Below, piece after piece: positions 9,339 through 17,102 of a DNA stretch of 64,000 bases. This DNA comes from Glaciecola sp049650345 (GTDB lineage Bacteria; Pseudomonadota; Gammaproteobacteria; Enterobacterales; Alteromonadaceae). The stretch lies in assembly GCA_049650345.1 (NCBI GenBank), contig JBARZY010000176.1:1-64000 (forward strand), given 5' to 3'. The position numbers and the translations under genes are program-made. The notes under the pieces are model-generated. The model was not told the DNA's origin. It ran no database searches and was given only the letters and a program-made list of their open reading frames with translations. Numbering within the stretch: the first letter of the stretch is position 1; each line of letters begins with the position of its first letter.

Positions 9339-9698
9339 TTAGTTAAGTTTTTCTTTGATACGTGCAGATTTACCTGAACGCTCACGTAGATAGTACAATT
9401 TAGCTCTACGCACGGCACCGCGACGTTTCACTTCAATTGAATCTATAGCAGGGCTATGAGTTTGGAACACACGCTCTACACCTTCTCCGCTAGAAATTTT
9501 ACGAACTGTAAAAGCAGAGTGTAAACCGCGGTTACGCTTAGCAATACATACACCTTCGTATGCCTGCAAACGCTCTTTGTCACCTTCTTTTACTTTAACG
9601 CGCACAATTACTGTGTCGCCCGGGCCAAATGCCGGTAGATCAGTTTTGAGTTGTGCTTCCTCAATTTTCTTGATGATATCTTGATTGACTTTAGCCAT
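9339..9698 (-). CDS. rplS: 50S ribosomal protein L19
   Basis: Structural protein of the large ribosomal subunit at the 30S-50S interface. The 119-residue sequence carries the family core FGPGDTVIVRVKVKEGDKERLQAYEGVCIAKRNRG and the C-terminal RRGAVRRAKLYYLRERSGKSARI. Length is close to E. coli L19 (115). It is the last gene of rpsP-rimM-trmD-rplS and is followed by a strong terminator. Confidence 0.98.
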   Translation of the reverse strand: MAKVNQDIIKKIEEAQLKTDLPAFGPGDTVIVRVKVKEGDKERLQAYEGVCIAKRNRGLHSAFTVRKISSGEGVERVFQTHSPAIDSIEVKRRGAVRRAKLYYLRERSGKSARIKEKLN

Positions 9699-9741
9699 CG
9701 AATCCTCTCGTCCCAGTAGTAACTGTCGTATGCCGCAACCG

Positions 9742-10488
9742 CTATTTTAGCTTAGCTAAAATGGCTTGTTGCTCCTCAGTCAGAGCTAGGTTATTTAATA
9801 AATCAGGGCGTCTTTGTAGAGTACGTGTTAACGACTCTTGTAAGCGCCACTGCCTAATTTTTTCATGATTGCCACTTAACAATACCTCAGGTACGTTTTT
9901 GCCTTCATATACTTCAGGTCGCGTGTAGTGTGGGCAATCTAACAAACCATTGGTAAAAGAATCTTCTACCGCCGATTGTTTGTGTCCTAGCACGTCTGGT
10001 AACAAACGAGACACTGCATCCATTAACACCATGGCCGGTAATTCACCGCCGCTTAACACATAATCACCAATTGACATTTCTTCATCAACCAATGTTTCTA
10101 TTATGCGCTCGTCAATGCCTTCGTATCGCCCTGCTACCAACACTAAGTCAGAGTACTGACCTATGTGTTTCACGCCTTCGTAATCTAGCTTTCGTCCCTG
10201 TGGTGATAAGTACACCACTTTAACATTGTCGCCTAATGCTTTTTTGGCTTCGGCTATTGCGTCTGTTAATGGTTGCACCATCATTAGCATGCCAGGACCA
10301 CCGCCGTAAGGTCTATCATCAACCGTGCGATGTTTGTCATGGGCATAATCGCGAGGATTCACCACATGCACTTCAATAAGCCCTTTGTTCACTGCTCTGC
10401 CAATTACGCCTTGTGAAAAAAACGAATCGAACATTTCAGGAAACAAGGTAACCACGCCAAAGCGTTGTATGGGCTTGTTGCTCTCCAT
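9742..10488 (-). CDS. trmD: tRNA (guanine37-N1)-methyltransferase
   Basis: Methylates G37 of tRNAs that read codons starting with C, using S-adenosylmethionine, and so prevents frameshifting. SPOUT-fold enzyme with the knot motifs VVYLSPQGRKL, LVLVAGRYEGIDERI and SIGDYVLSGGELPAMVLMD. I place the start at the ATG whose A is also the last base of the rimM stop (10488), giving MESNKPIQRFGVVTLFPEMF (248 residues; E. coli 255). A longer frame from 10506 would overlap rimM by 19 bases and adds residues unlike the family. The one-base stop/start overlap implies translational coupling with rimM. Confidence 0.97.
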   Translation of the reverse strand: MESNKPIQRFGVVTLFPEMFDSFFSQGVIGRAVNKGLIEVHVVNPRDYAHDKHRTVDDRPYGGGPGMLMMVQPLTDAIAEAKKALGDNVKVVYLSPQGRKLDYEGVKHIGQYSDLVLVAGRYEGIDERIIETLVDEEMSIGDYVLSGGELPAMVLMDAVSRLLPDVLGHKQSAVEDSFTNGLLDCPHYTRPEVYEGKNVPEVLLSGNHEKIRQWRLQESLTRTLQRRPDLLNNLALTEEQQAILAKLK

Positions 10489-11018
10489 CAAAAAGATGGG
10501 TCCCAATCTACTGTAATAGTGTTGCCATCTTTGTTCACTTCCAACACAACTGAGTTGTGTAAAAAAGGTAACAAACGTTCTTTTTGACCAAACGCATCGT
10601 TAATTTTAGCTTTCACTAGCATTACGTCGTTAGCACCTGTTTCAAACATATCTTTGACCACACCCATGTCGTAACCTTTGTCGGTAACAACCTGCATGCC
10701 TATTAAATCTTTCCAATAGTAGTCATCAACTAATTCAGGTAACTGCGATGTTAAAATGCTTATTTCAGCGTTTTTAATTAACTCAGCATCGTTTCGGTCT
10801 TCAACACCTTCAAGTTTGGCAACCAAACTCTTACCGTGAAACCGCCACTGATCAACTTTAATACTCTGCTTATCCCCTTGACTCATTACTAAGCACCAAG
10901 GTTCGTAAGCAAAAATACTGTCAGCGTTTTGAGTAAAGCTGTTGATTTTGACCCAACCTTTTACGCCATATGGCGCGCCAATTTTGCCAACTATCAAACT
11001 TTCAGACGCAGAACTCAT
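10488..11018 (-). CDS. rimM: 16S rRNA processing / 30S maturation factor RimM
   Basis: Assists late assembly of the 30S head by binding S19 and pre-16S rRNA. The 176-residue protein begins with the N-terminal RimM beta-barrel (VGKIGAPYGVKGWVKINSFT, about 10-29) and ends with the PRC-barrel region (DDYYWKDLIGMQVVTDKGYDMGVVKDMFETGANDVMLV, then ERLLPFLHNSVVLEV and VDWDPSF). Size matches the family (E. coli 182). It lies between rpsP and trmD, the standard order. Confidence 0.97.
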   Translation of the reverse strand: MSSASESLIVGKIGAPYGVKGWVKINSFTQNADSIFAYEPWCLVMSQGDKQSIKVDQWRFHGKSLVAKLEGVEDRNDAELIKNAEISILTSQLPELVDDYYWKDLIGMQVVTDKGYDMGVVKDMFETGANDVMLVKAKINDAFGQKERLLPFLHNSVVLEVNKDGNTITVDWDPSF

Positions 11019-11054
11019 CTTTACTCCACACTGTTAAACACAAAAAGCCTGCAA

Positions 11055-11303
11055 CTAAGCAGCCGCTTTTGCATCTTTTACCAAGCGCGATACGCGATCA
11101 GACAAACCAGCACCTTGACCAACCCAATACTCAACACGCTCAAGGTCTAAACGAAGCTTTTCAGCTTGACCTTGTGCAGTTGGATTGAAAAAGCCAATGT
11201 TTTCAATAAATTTGCCATTACGTGCACGACGGCTGTCAGCAACAACCACTTGATAAAAGGGGCGCTTTTTTGCACCACCACGCTGTAAACGAATAGTAAC
11301 CAT
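11055..11303 (-). CDS. rpsP: 30S ribosomal protein S16
   Basis: Structural protein of the small subunit body. The 82-residue product starts MVTIRLQRGGAKKRPFYQVV and continues ADSRRARNGKFIENIGFFNP, the universal S16 signature; E. coli S16 is also 82 residues. It is the first gene of the rpsP-rimM-trmD-rplS operon and has a good promoter 75 bases upstream. In many gammaproteobacteria ffh lies directly upstream; here a 5.6-kb signalling block sits between. Confidence 0.98.
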   Translation of the reverse strand: MVTIRLQRGGAKKRPFYQVVVADSRRARNGKFIENIGFFNPTAQGQAEKLRLDLERVEYWVGQGAGLSDRVSRLVKDAKAAA

Positions 11304-11377
11304 ATATGCCTCAAACTCGTTGTAGCGTTACCGTTAACATACTCCTCTCCCCGCTACGTGGGAAAAAGAGTGCGCGA

Positions 11378-11405
11378 ATTATACGTATATGCGGTAAAAA
11401 AGCAA
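11378..11405 (-). promoter_or_regulatory. Promoter of the rpsP operon with GC-rich discriminator
   Basis: Reverse strand: -35 TTGCTT (11400-11405), 16-base spacer, -10 TATAAT (11378-11383, perfect). The bases just after the -10 are TCGCGC, a GC-rich discriminator typical of stringently controlled ribosomal promoters. This leaves a leader of about 67 bases before rpsP. Confidence 0.75.
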
Positions 11406-11475
11406 GGAAGAAAGCTTATATAGCGTTAATTATTAGCATGGGCGGAAAGCTTGTGCTAAGCACTACTATTTAAGG

Positions 11476-13194
11476 CTATTGGGAGTGCGACAATAAATCG
11501 TTTAGGTTTAATGGAGAAGCGCTATTATACAGCTTTGGTTTCCCAGTGTGATAACCTTGTATGTAGTCACACTGCGAGTCCAGCGCAATGTTGTTGCAAG
11601 TTGCAGACTCAATACCCACCGCTATCACGTCAATAGATAAAGCGTGAGACAATGCTGATATGGCTTTAATAATGCGGTGATAGTCAGCGTTCTCAGCATA
11701 ATCAATAAAATATTTTTGATCTATTTTAATCATGTCTATGGGCAAGCTTGTTAAGTATTCAAGTGAACTATAGCCGCTACCAAAGTCATCGATCGCAATT
11801 TTAAAGCCCTGTTCACGCATATCAAGCAAGCATGCTTTTGCTTTAGAAGGCTCACTTATTAAATGTCCCTCACAAACTTCAAGTATAATATGTTGTGGTT
11901 TTACTTGATGATATGCCACTCGCTCGTATATTAATTTTCTAATACTCGCATTGTGGCAAATATTGGCAGGTAAATTAATACTCACTAATAACTCGGGGTT
12001 ATGTTTTTGCAAGGCATTAAGTGCATTAAAGGTGTTATCAAGTAACCATAAGTGAAATTCACTGTCTAAGCCAAGTTCCATCACCCAATTCAAAATGGTG
12101 ACTGAGTCAACCCAATCGCCAGAACATTTCCAGTGAGTCAATGCTTCAATTGCAAATATTTTAGTAGGCTCATTAGCATACACGACTGCTTGTAGGGCAA
12201 ATTCCAACTCGTTATTTTCAATAGCTTGTGGCAGTGCCTCTTTTGCCAAACTGAGTTTATCATCGTTGACTTTCCAATTGTCTTTAAAACAAACCACTTT
12301 GGACCGTCCAGTGGCTTTTGCTTGATACAATGCTATATCAGCTTCTTTTAACAAGGATTTTGCGTCATTCGCCGCAAACGGATACGAGCTAACACCCACA
12401 GAAGGCGTGACTGACAAAGTAATGTTGTTATGTTCTACACTTAGGGTAAGACTATTTAGAATTTTTTGCGCTACCTTGCGCGCTGCTGCTTCATTTACGT
12501 TATGCAGTATAACCGCGAATTCGTCGCCTCCCAAACGCCCCGCTGTATCGCTGTCGCGAACGCTATCATATAAGGCTTTTCCCACAGCTTGTAATACTGC
12601 GTCCCCCGCATCGTGTCCATAAATGTCGTTAATGTTTTTAAACTTATCAAGGTCAATAAGTAATACTGCAAACGGTATATTGTATCGCTCTGATTCACTA
12701 AGGGTTTGCTCAAGCTTTTCGACAAACAATCCTCTATTGGCCAGTTGTGTGAGCGAATCATACATCGCCATCTGTTCAAGTTGACGTTCAAGTTCCCATT
12801 TGCGCATAGCATTAACAATAGTTCGCTCTAGCACATCTGTCGTTAGACTGTCTTTGACCACATAATCTTGAACGCCGAGTTTCAATAGCTCTACCGCACT
12901 TTTGGTATCTTGTTGCCCGGTAATGACCACTATCGGGCAATTTACTTGAAGCGCCTTACTTTGTAACTCTGATAAATAAGACAATGCGCTGCCGTCGGGT
13001 AAATTAAAATCTAACAAGCAGCATGCGGGAAAGTCATTGCTTTGCAAGGCATGTTTTGCTTCTGATAAGGTAGTTAAGCATTGTATCGTATCAAAACCAT
13101 GCGCAAACTCCTCTAGCAAACGCATATAGTGCGTTGTGTCAGCAGGGTTATCTTCAACAATCAATAATCTTGATTCAGCCACCGGTATACTCAC
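11476..13194 (-). CDS. Response regulator with GGDEF and EAL domains (REC-GGDEF-EAL)
   Basis: Predicted c-di-GMP signalling output of a phosphorelay, 572 residues, cytoplasmic. A receiver domain at about 8-125 has the acidic pair E14/D15 and phospho-acceptor D62. The GGDEF domain (about 140-305) has an intact GGDEF at 222-226, with an RxxD inhibitory site (R213, D216) exactly five residues before it, so diguanylate cyclase activity with product inhibition is expected. The EAL domain (about 325-560) keeps E350, N407, E442, D469-D470 and K490. The EALxR arginine is His354, and the first Glu of the EGVE motif is Val526. That Glu aligns with RocR E352, the proposed general base, so phosphodiesterase activity is probably lost. 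It follows the Rcp1-like gene by 113 bases. Confidence 0.93.
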   Translation of the reverse strand: MSIPVAESRLLIVEDNPADTTHYMRLLEEFAHGFDTIQCLTTLSEAKHALQSNDFPACCLLDFNLPDGSALSYLSELQSKALQVNCPIVVITGQQDTKSAVELLKLGVQDYVVKDSLTTDVLERTIVNAMRKWELERQLEQMAMYDSLTQLANRGLFVEKLEQTLSESERYNIPFAVLLIDLDKFKNINDIYGHDAGDAVLQAVGKALYDSVRDSDTAGRLGGDEFAVILHNVNEAAARKVAQKILNSLTLSVEHNNITLSVTPSVGVSSYPFAANDAKSLLKEADIALYQAKATGRSKVVCFKDNWKVNDDKLSLAKEALPQAIENNELEFALQAVVYANEPTKIFAIEALTHWKCSGDWVDSVTILNWVMELGLDSEFHLWLLDNTFNALNALQKHNPELLVSINLPANICHNASIRKLIYERVAYHQVKPQHIILEVCEGHLISEPSKAKACLLDMREQGFKIAIDDFGSGYSSLEYLTSLPIDMIKIDQKYFIDYAENADYHRIIKAISALSHALSIDVIAVGIESATCNNIALDSQCDYIQGYHTGKPKLYNSASPLNLNDLLSHSQ

Positions 13195-13307
13195 CTGTTA
13201 TAAGCTTGAACATAATCTAATATCCTTATCTGTTATCGTACACAGTATCACTTTAGTTTAATTTTTATACAAAAAATTTACCGGCTTGTATTCGCATAAA
13301 GCAAGAT

Positions 13308-13739
13308 TCAAGATGAGTGCTTTGGCAACACCACAATTTCTAACCAAAAATCTTCAATTCTGGAGATGATTTTTAAGAAATCCGCATCAACTATAGGCTT
13401 TGTAAGATAAGCATTTACACCCAGTTGATAACTTTCCATTACGTCTTTTTCACGACTAGAAGTGGTCAGCATAATGACAGGTATATGTGAAATCTGTTGA
13501 TTATCTCGTATGGCTTTTAACGTTTGTTTACCATCCATAATTGGCATGTTTATATCCATCAATATTAAATGTGGCAATGCCTTGTATTGTGCTGAATCAG
13601 TTAACATTTTTAGCGCTTCGTTGCCATTGTTGGCAATCACCAACTCGCATCTAATACGCCCATCTTCAAGCGCACGTTGCACCATTACTTGGTCTGACTT
13701 ACTGTCTTCTACTAGTAGAATTTGTGCAGGTTTTTTCAT
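13308..13739 (-). CDS. Single-domain response regulator, Rcp1-like
   Basis: CheY-like receiver of 143 residues without an output domain. The acidic pair is E11/D12 (LLVEDSKSD), the phospho-acceptor D62 (LILMDINMPIMDG), the conserved Thr lies in VIMLTTSS and the Lys in YLTKP. The C-terminus (EDFWLEIVVLPK) is the signature of Rcp1-type regulators that pair with phytochrome-like or PAS kinases. It starts three bases after the kinase stop, so kinase and receiver are a cognate pair. It could pass phosphate on, or bind and modulate the kinase or the REC-GGDEF-EAL protein downstream. Confidence 0.93.
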   Translation of the reverse strand: MKKPAQILLVEDSKSDQVMVQRALEDGRIRCELVIANNGNEALKMLTDSAQYKALPHLILMDINMPIMDGKQTLKAIRDNQQISHIPVIMLTTSSREKDVMESYQLGVNAYLTKPIVDADFLKIISRIEDFWLEIVVLPKHSS

Positions 13740-13742
13740 TAT

Positions 13743-16016
13743 TTATGTCCTCGGCAAATGCAAAGTAAACGTAGCACCTTCACCCGCTTTGGAGTGCAGA
13801 CTCACATTGCCTCCCAAACGATTCATAATTTTCTTAACAATGGCCAAGCCTAAGCCTGTGCCTTGATATTCAGTCGCATTGTGTAATTTCTTAAACAATC
13901 CAAAAATTTGTTCTTGATAAGCTTCATCAATACCAATGCCGTTATCTTTTACGCTAATGTGTACCCAATTTTCATCGTTAATTTCGCTGAAAATATGGAT
14001 TTCTGGCATAGTGTCATTACTACAAAATTTAAGCGCGTTTTGTACCAAATTTTGAATGGCCAAGCGTAACTGAGATTGATCGGACAGCACATTTACAAAC
14101 GTGTCGTCACAACGCACTAACGCTTTTTTATCACTGATTACAGTTGATAGGTCAGCGATAACTGATTGAATCACCTCATGAATATCTACCACCTCTTGCT
14201 CCATTTCGGTATTGCCAACTCGAGAAAAGCTCAGTAAATCATCAATTAACGTGGTCATTCTTGTAGACGCTTCATCAATAAATTCTTTGTCTTGCGCCAC
14301 ACGATCGTGCTTTTGCTCTGCAATATCTTTAATTAAATAAGACGTATAAGTTTGCAGCGTTCTTAACGGTTCTTTTAAATCATGTGAAGCCACATAAGCA
14401 AACTCTTCTAACTCATCATTTGATCGTAGCAAGGCCAATTCAAGCTCTTTTTGCTGACTAATATCTTCAATCACCGAAATAAAGTGGTCATTTTCACCTT
14501 TTTCATTTTTCACTATCGACACCGTTAAGCGGCCCCACACAATATGCCCTTGTTTATGCAAATAGCGTTTCTCAAGAACATAGCTGTCGATTTCACCGTC
14601 CAATACCTGTTGCACTAAGGCCTCATCTTTTGCCAAATCTTCATGATACGTCACCTCTTGAAACGACAAAGATTCAAGCTCTTCTCTGGCGTAACCTAAA
14701 ATATCACATAGCCTACCGTTGACTCTGCTCCAATGACCATCAAGACCAACATGAGAGATTCCCACCGCAGCTTGCTCAAAAGTATCTGAAAACTCTTGTG
14801 CAGATTTCTCCATTTTTATGCGCAATGTTTGCAATTTATCAACATTAGCCATGGTGCCGGTCATCAAAATAGGCTTGCCTAGATTATCAAAAACCGTATC
14901 TCCTGTTGTTCTCACCCATTGGTACTGCTCTTTATTCCGGCCTCTGTATACTATGTCGTATACAGTTTTATGTTGTAAATGCGACTCAAGGTGCTCTTCA
15001 ACGCGGGCTACATCTTCAGGATGAATATGTGCCTTCCAGTCATCCACAGTAAGCTCGTTACCCCTCTTATCAGTATTAATAAATGCCGTTAACTTATGGC
15101 TGAACCACAATTTGTTAGTTAATAAATTCCACTCCCATACACCAACATCAGTTGCATCTACCGCCCGTTGTAAGCGTCGCGATGTTTCAACTGCTCGTTT
15201 TTTGTCTGAGCCTGCTTCATTTACACTAACTACTGATGCAAAGGTATACCGTTTATCTTCAACCATGTGCGTTGACAGGCTTACCTCCACCGGTACTGCA
15301 TGACCTTGTTTGGTTTTCCCCCATACCAAACGCCCGCTGTTCATTTCTTTTTGCGCCCCTGTTTTCATATAGTTATCGACAAGTACTTTGTGATTGGGCG
15401 CGTGTTCAGATTCAATCAATATATCTATATTTTTGTGAGTTAACTCGCCCGGCTCATAGCCAAAAATATTCTCAAGTTTGTGATTAGCAATGTGTATTTG
15501 TTGGTTTTCATCAATCACCAATATACCGGTAGGAAATAGCTCGAGTGAAAACTGAAAAATTGAATTAGCTCTGTTTTCTATCTCTAGTTGCACCTTTTTC
15601 ACTTCAGCATTTGCGGCTCTTTGTTGCGCTTCTGCCAACTCTGACGGTGTAGGAATGGAAATAATATTATCGATATTTTTAAACAGCACAAACGCAGTAA
15701 TGGCAGAAACAACTGCGGTAATAGCTTTGAGTACGCCGTGCAAGCCGTAATTACCATGCCAGATGGTATAAACAGAGAACACATGCGTAATGCCACAGCT
15801 TAAAATAAATAGTGCAAACAGCAGCAACATTCCCCTGAACTTTTGCTCGTTGCGTTTACGAACAAAAAATATAAGCGCAATAGGTATAGAAAAGTAGGAT
15901 GCCGCAATCACCAAGTCGGATATTACGTTGGTCCATAAGATACCAGGTTGCCATAAGTAACAATGACCATGCGGCATGTAACTGCCGTCGAAGAATTCTT
16001 GCCAAAATACATTCAT
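13743..16016 (-). CDS. Histidine kinase with ethylene-receptor-like membrane sensor and three PAS domains
   Basis: Membrane sensor kinase, 757 residues. Three N-terminal helices (about 27-52, 62-83, 93-113) match the ethylene-binding domain of plant ETR1. D34, Y41, I44, P45, I71, C74 and H78 correspond to ETR1 D25, Y32, I35, P36, I62, C65 and H69 at a constant offset of nine; Cys and His are the copper ligands there. Three PAS regions follow at about 150-265, 280-395 and 405-520. The HisKA helix has phospho-acceptor H545 (ASHDLKEPLRTL), and the ATPase domain has NLVQNALKF, DNGIGID and GTGLGLAIV. The gene is upstream of, and nearly abutting, the Rcp1-like regulator. This N-terminal domain is widespread in bacterial kinases and not all members bind ethylene; the ligand here is inferred, and PAS co-sensing of light or redox is possible. 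Confidence 0.92.
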   Translation of the reverse strand: MNVFWQEFFDGSYMPHGHCYLWQPGILWTNVISDLVIAASYFSIPIALIFFVRKRNEQKFRGMLLLFALFILSCGITHVFSVYTIWHGNYGLHGVLKAITAVVSAITAFVLFKNIDNIISIPTPSELAEAQQRAANAEVKKVQLEIENRANSIFQFSLELFPTGILVIDENQQIHIANHKLENIFGYEPGELTHKNIDILIESEHAPNHKVLVDNYMKTGAQKEMNSGRLVWGKTKQGHAVPVEVSLSTHMVEDKRYTFASVVSVNEAGSDKKRAVETSRRLQRAVDATDVGVWEWNLLTNKLWFSHKLTAFINTDKRGNELTVDDWKAHIHPEDVARVEEHLESHLQHKTVYDIVYRGRNKEQYQWVRTTGDTVFDNLGKPILMTGTMANVDKLQTLRIKMEKSAQEFSDTFEQAAVGISHVGLDGHWSRVNGRLCDILGYAREELESLSFQEVTYHEDLAKDEALVQQVLDGEIDSYVLEKRYLHKQGHIVWGRLTVSIVKNEKGENDHFISVIEDISQQKELELALLRSNDELEEFAYVASHDLKEPLRTLQTYTSYLIKDIAEQKHDRVAQDKEFIDEASTRMTTLIDDLLSFSRVGNTEMEQEVVDIHEVIQSVIADLSTVISDKKALVRCDDTFVNVLSDQSQLRLAIQNLVQNALKFCSNDTMPEIHIFSEINDENWVHISVKDNGIGIDEAYQEQIFGLFKKLHNATEYQGTGLGLAIVKKIMNRLGGNVSLHSKAGEGATFTLHLPRT

Positions 16017-16154
16017 AAATAACGTACCGAGTTGTAAGGGTAGAAATACATATTACTAGTCGCTCTATAATTGTATTTAAACACATTAACTGCTTGCAAA
16101 CTATACAAGTAACTATTACGCCACCACTCATTATTTAACATATTTGATCGTTTT

Positions 16155-17057
16155 TTACTCTTTAGAGGAAGGCGAATTTACACGCTGGTCAATGTATTGT
16201 TGAAAGTTGGGGAGCTCAACACAACGCAAACTGCCGCCCGTTAAACCAGAAATAAACGCGGCGCTTTTTGAGGCTACCGAATCACAATACACCTCTATGT
16301 TGGCAGGCTGTTGAGGTAACTGCCAAGTGTCTTTGCGCTCCTCAAGCGGTGTAAGTGAAGGTGATGTTTGTGCGTGATTATGCGCTTTTGCCTCGTCTGC
16401 CGCTATACTCTGCCGCTTGGAAAAATGAAGCTTGTTCAGTGCATTCAGAGTTGATGTTGGCAGTATAGTGGGACGGCTAGCTGCTGGCAGCGTTTTTTGT
16501 TGAACCACAGGAGGAGCATTTGTTGCTGTTTTTGGTGAGAGTTCAGGTGCCTTTATCTTTGTGTCTGACTGTTGGTCGTTGGGCTCTGTATTCAAAAGCT
16601 TATCGCTTGAATTATCAGTTGGTTCATTACTTTGCTTTGCGGTGTTCAATGTATGGGTGTCTTTTATTTGTTTTATTTGTAATGTGTGGGTGTCTTTTTT
16701 AGGCGCTTTGTTTTTAGGTGTTGTTGGCAGGTGCAAATAACTGATGATAGGTTTTGAGGTAACTTTATTTGCTGGAAAACTTTCTTGGGTTGTTTGATAC
16801 TGATAATTCGCTATAAGTATAACAATCAGCAAAACAACAATATGCAAGGCACCTGAAACAATAGCCCAGTGAATGCTGGGTTGCTTGCGCAACTTTTTGA
16901 ATGCGGCTAACTCAACCACTGTGTTCCCGTTCAATGGCGGTATGGTAGGTTCAATTTGATGAGATGGCGTTAAAGCATTCACGTAAACGGTATAAATCTG
17001 AAATAAGTGAATATATGAACCATAAATTTGATAGGAGTTCAGCCGCCGCGTAAACAT
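16155..17057 (-). CDS. TonB-like single-span membrane protein, function unknown
   Basis: Not recognised as a named family. The layout resembles TonB/TolA-type proteins: a short cytoplasmic part, one membrane helix (WAIVSGALHIVVLLIVILIA, about residues 69-88), a long periplasmic linker rich in Thr, Pro, Lys and Gln, and a small C-terminal region with two Cys about 22 apart (IEVYCDSV...GSLRCVEL). The C-terminus is far shorter than a classic TonB domain. Two copies of KDTHTL sit 11 residues apart in the linker. The start is uncertain: the ATG at 17057 abuts the ffh terminator and lacks a ribosome site, and its first 25 residues look non-coding. A GTG at 16982 (VNALTPSH) is an alternative. It lies upstream of the ethylene-receptor-like kinase on the same strand, with a 138-base gap. 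Confidence 0.6.
   Translation of the reverse strand: MFTRRLNSYQIYGSYIHLFQIYTVYVNALTPSHQIEPTIPPLNGNTVVELAAFKKLRKQPSIHWAIVSGALHIVVLLIVILIANYQYQTTQESFPANKVTSKPIISYLHLPTTPKNKAPKKDTHTLQIKQIKDTHTLNTAKQSNEPTDNSSDKLLNTEPNDQQSDTKIKAPELSPKTATNAPPVVQQKTLPAASRPTILPTSTLNALNKLHFSKRQSIAADEAKAHNHAQTSPSLTPLEERKDTWQLPQQPANIEVYCDSVASKSAAFISGLTGGSLRCVELPNFQQYIDQRVNSPSSKE
16653..16695. repeat. Imperfect 33-bp tandem duplication inside the TonB-like gene
   Basis: Two near-identical decamers, ATGGGTGTCT (16653-16662) and GTGGGTGTCT (16686-16695), are spaced 33 bases apart and correspond to the repeated KDTHTL peptide. The same decamer pair occurs at 40460-40501 (opposite orientation) and 50778-50814. Confidence 0.5.
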
Positions 17058-17070
17058 TTATTGCGCGCAA

Positions 17071-17097
17071 TAAAAAGCCGGTACTAAATACCGGCTT
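17071..17097 (-). terminator. Rho-independent terminator of ffh
   Basis: Perfect nine-base stem AAGCCGGTA/TACCGGCTT (17075-17097) with a five-base loop. On the reverse strand it is followed by TTTTTA, six bases after the ffh stop. Confidence 0.9.
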
Positions 17098-17102
17098 GTT
17101 GA

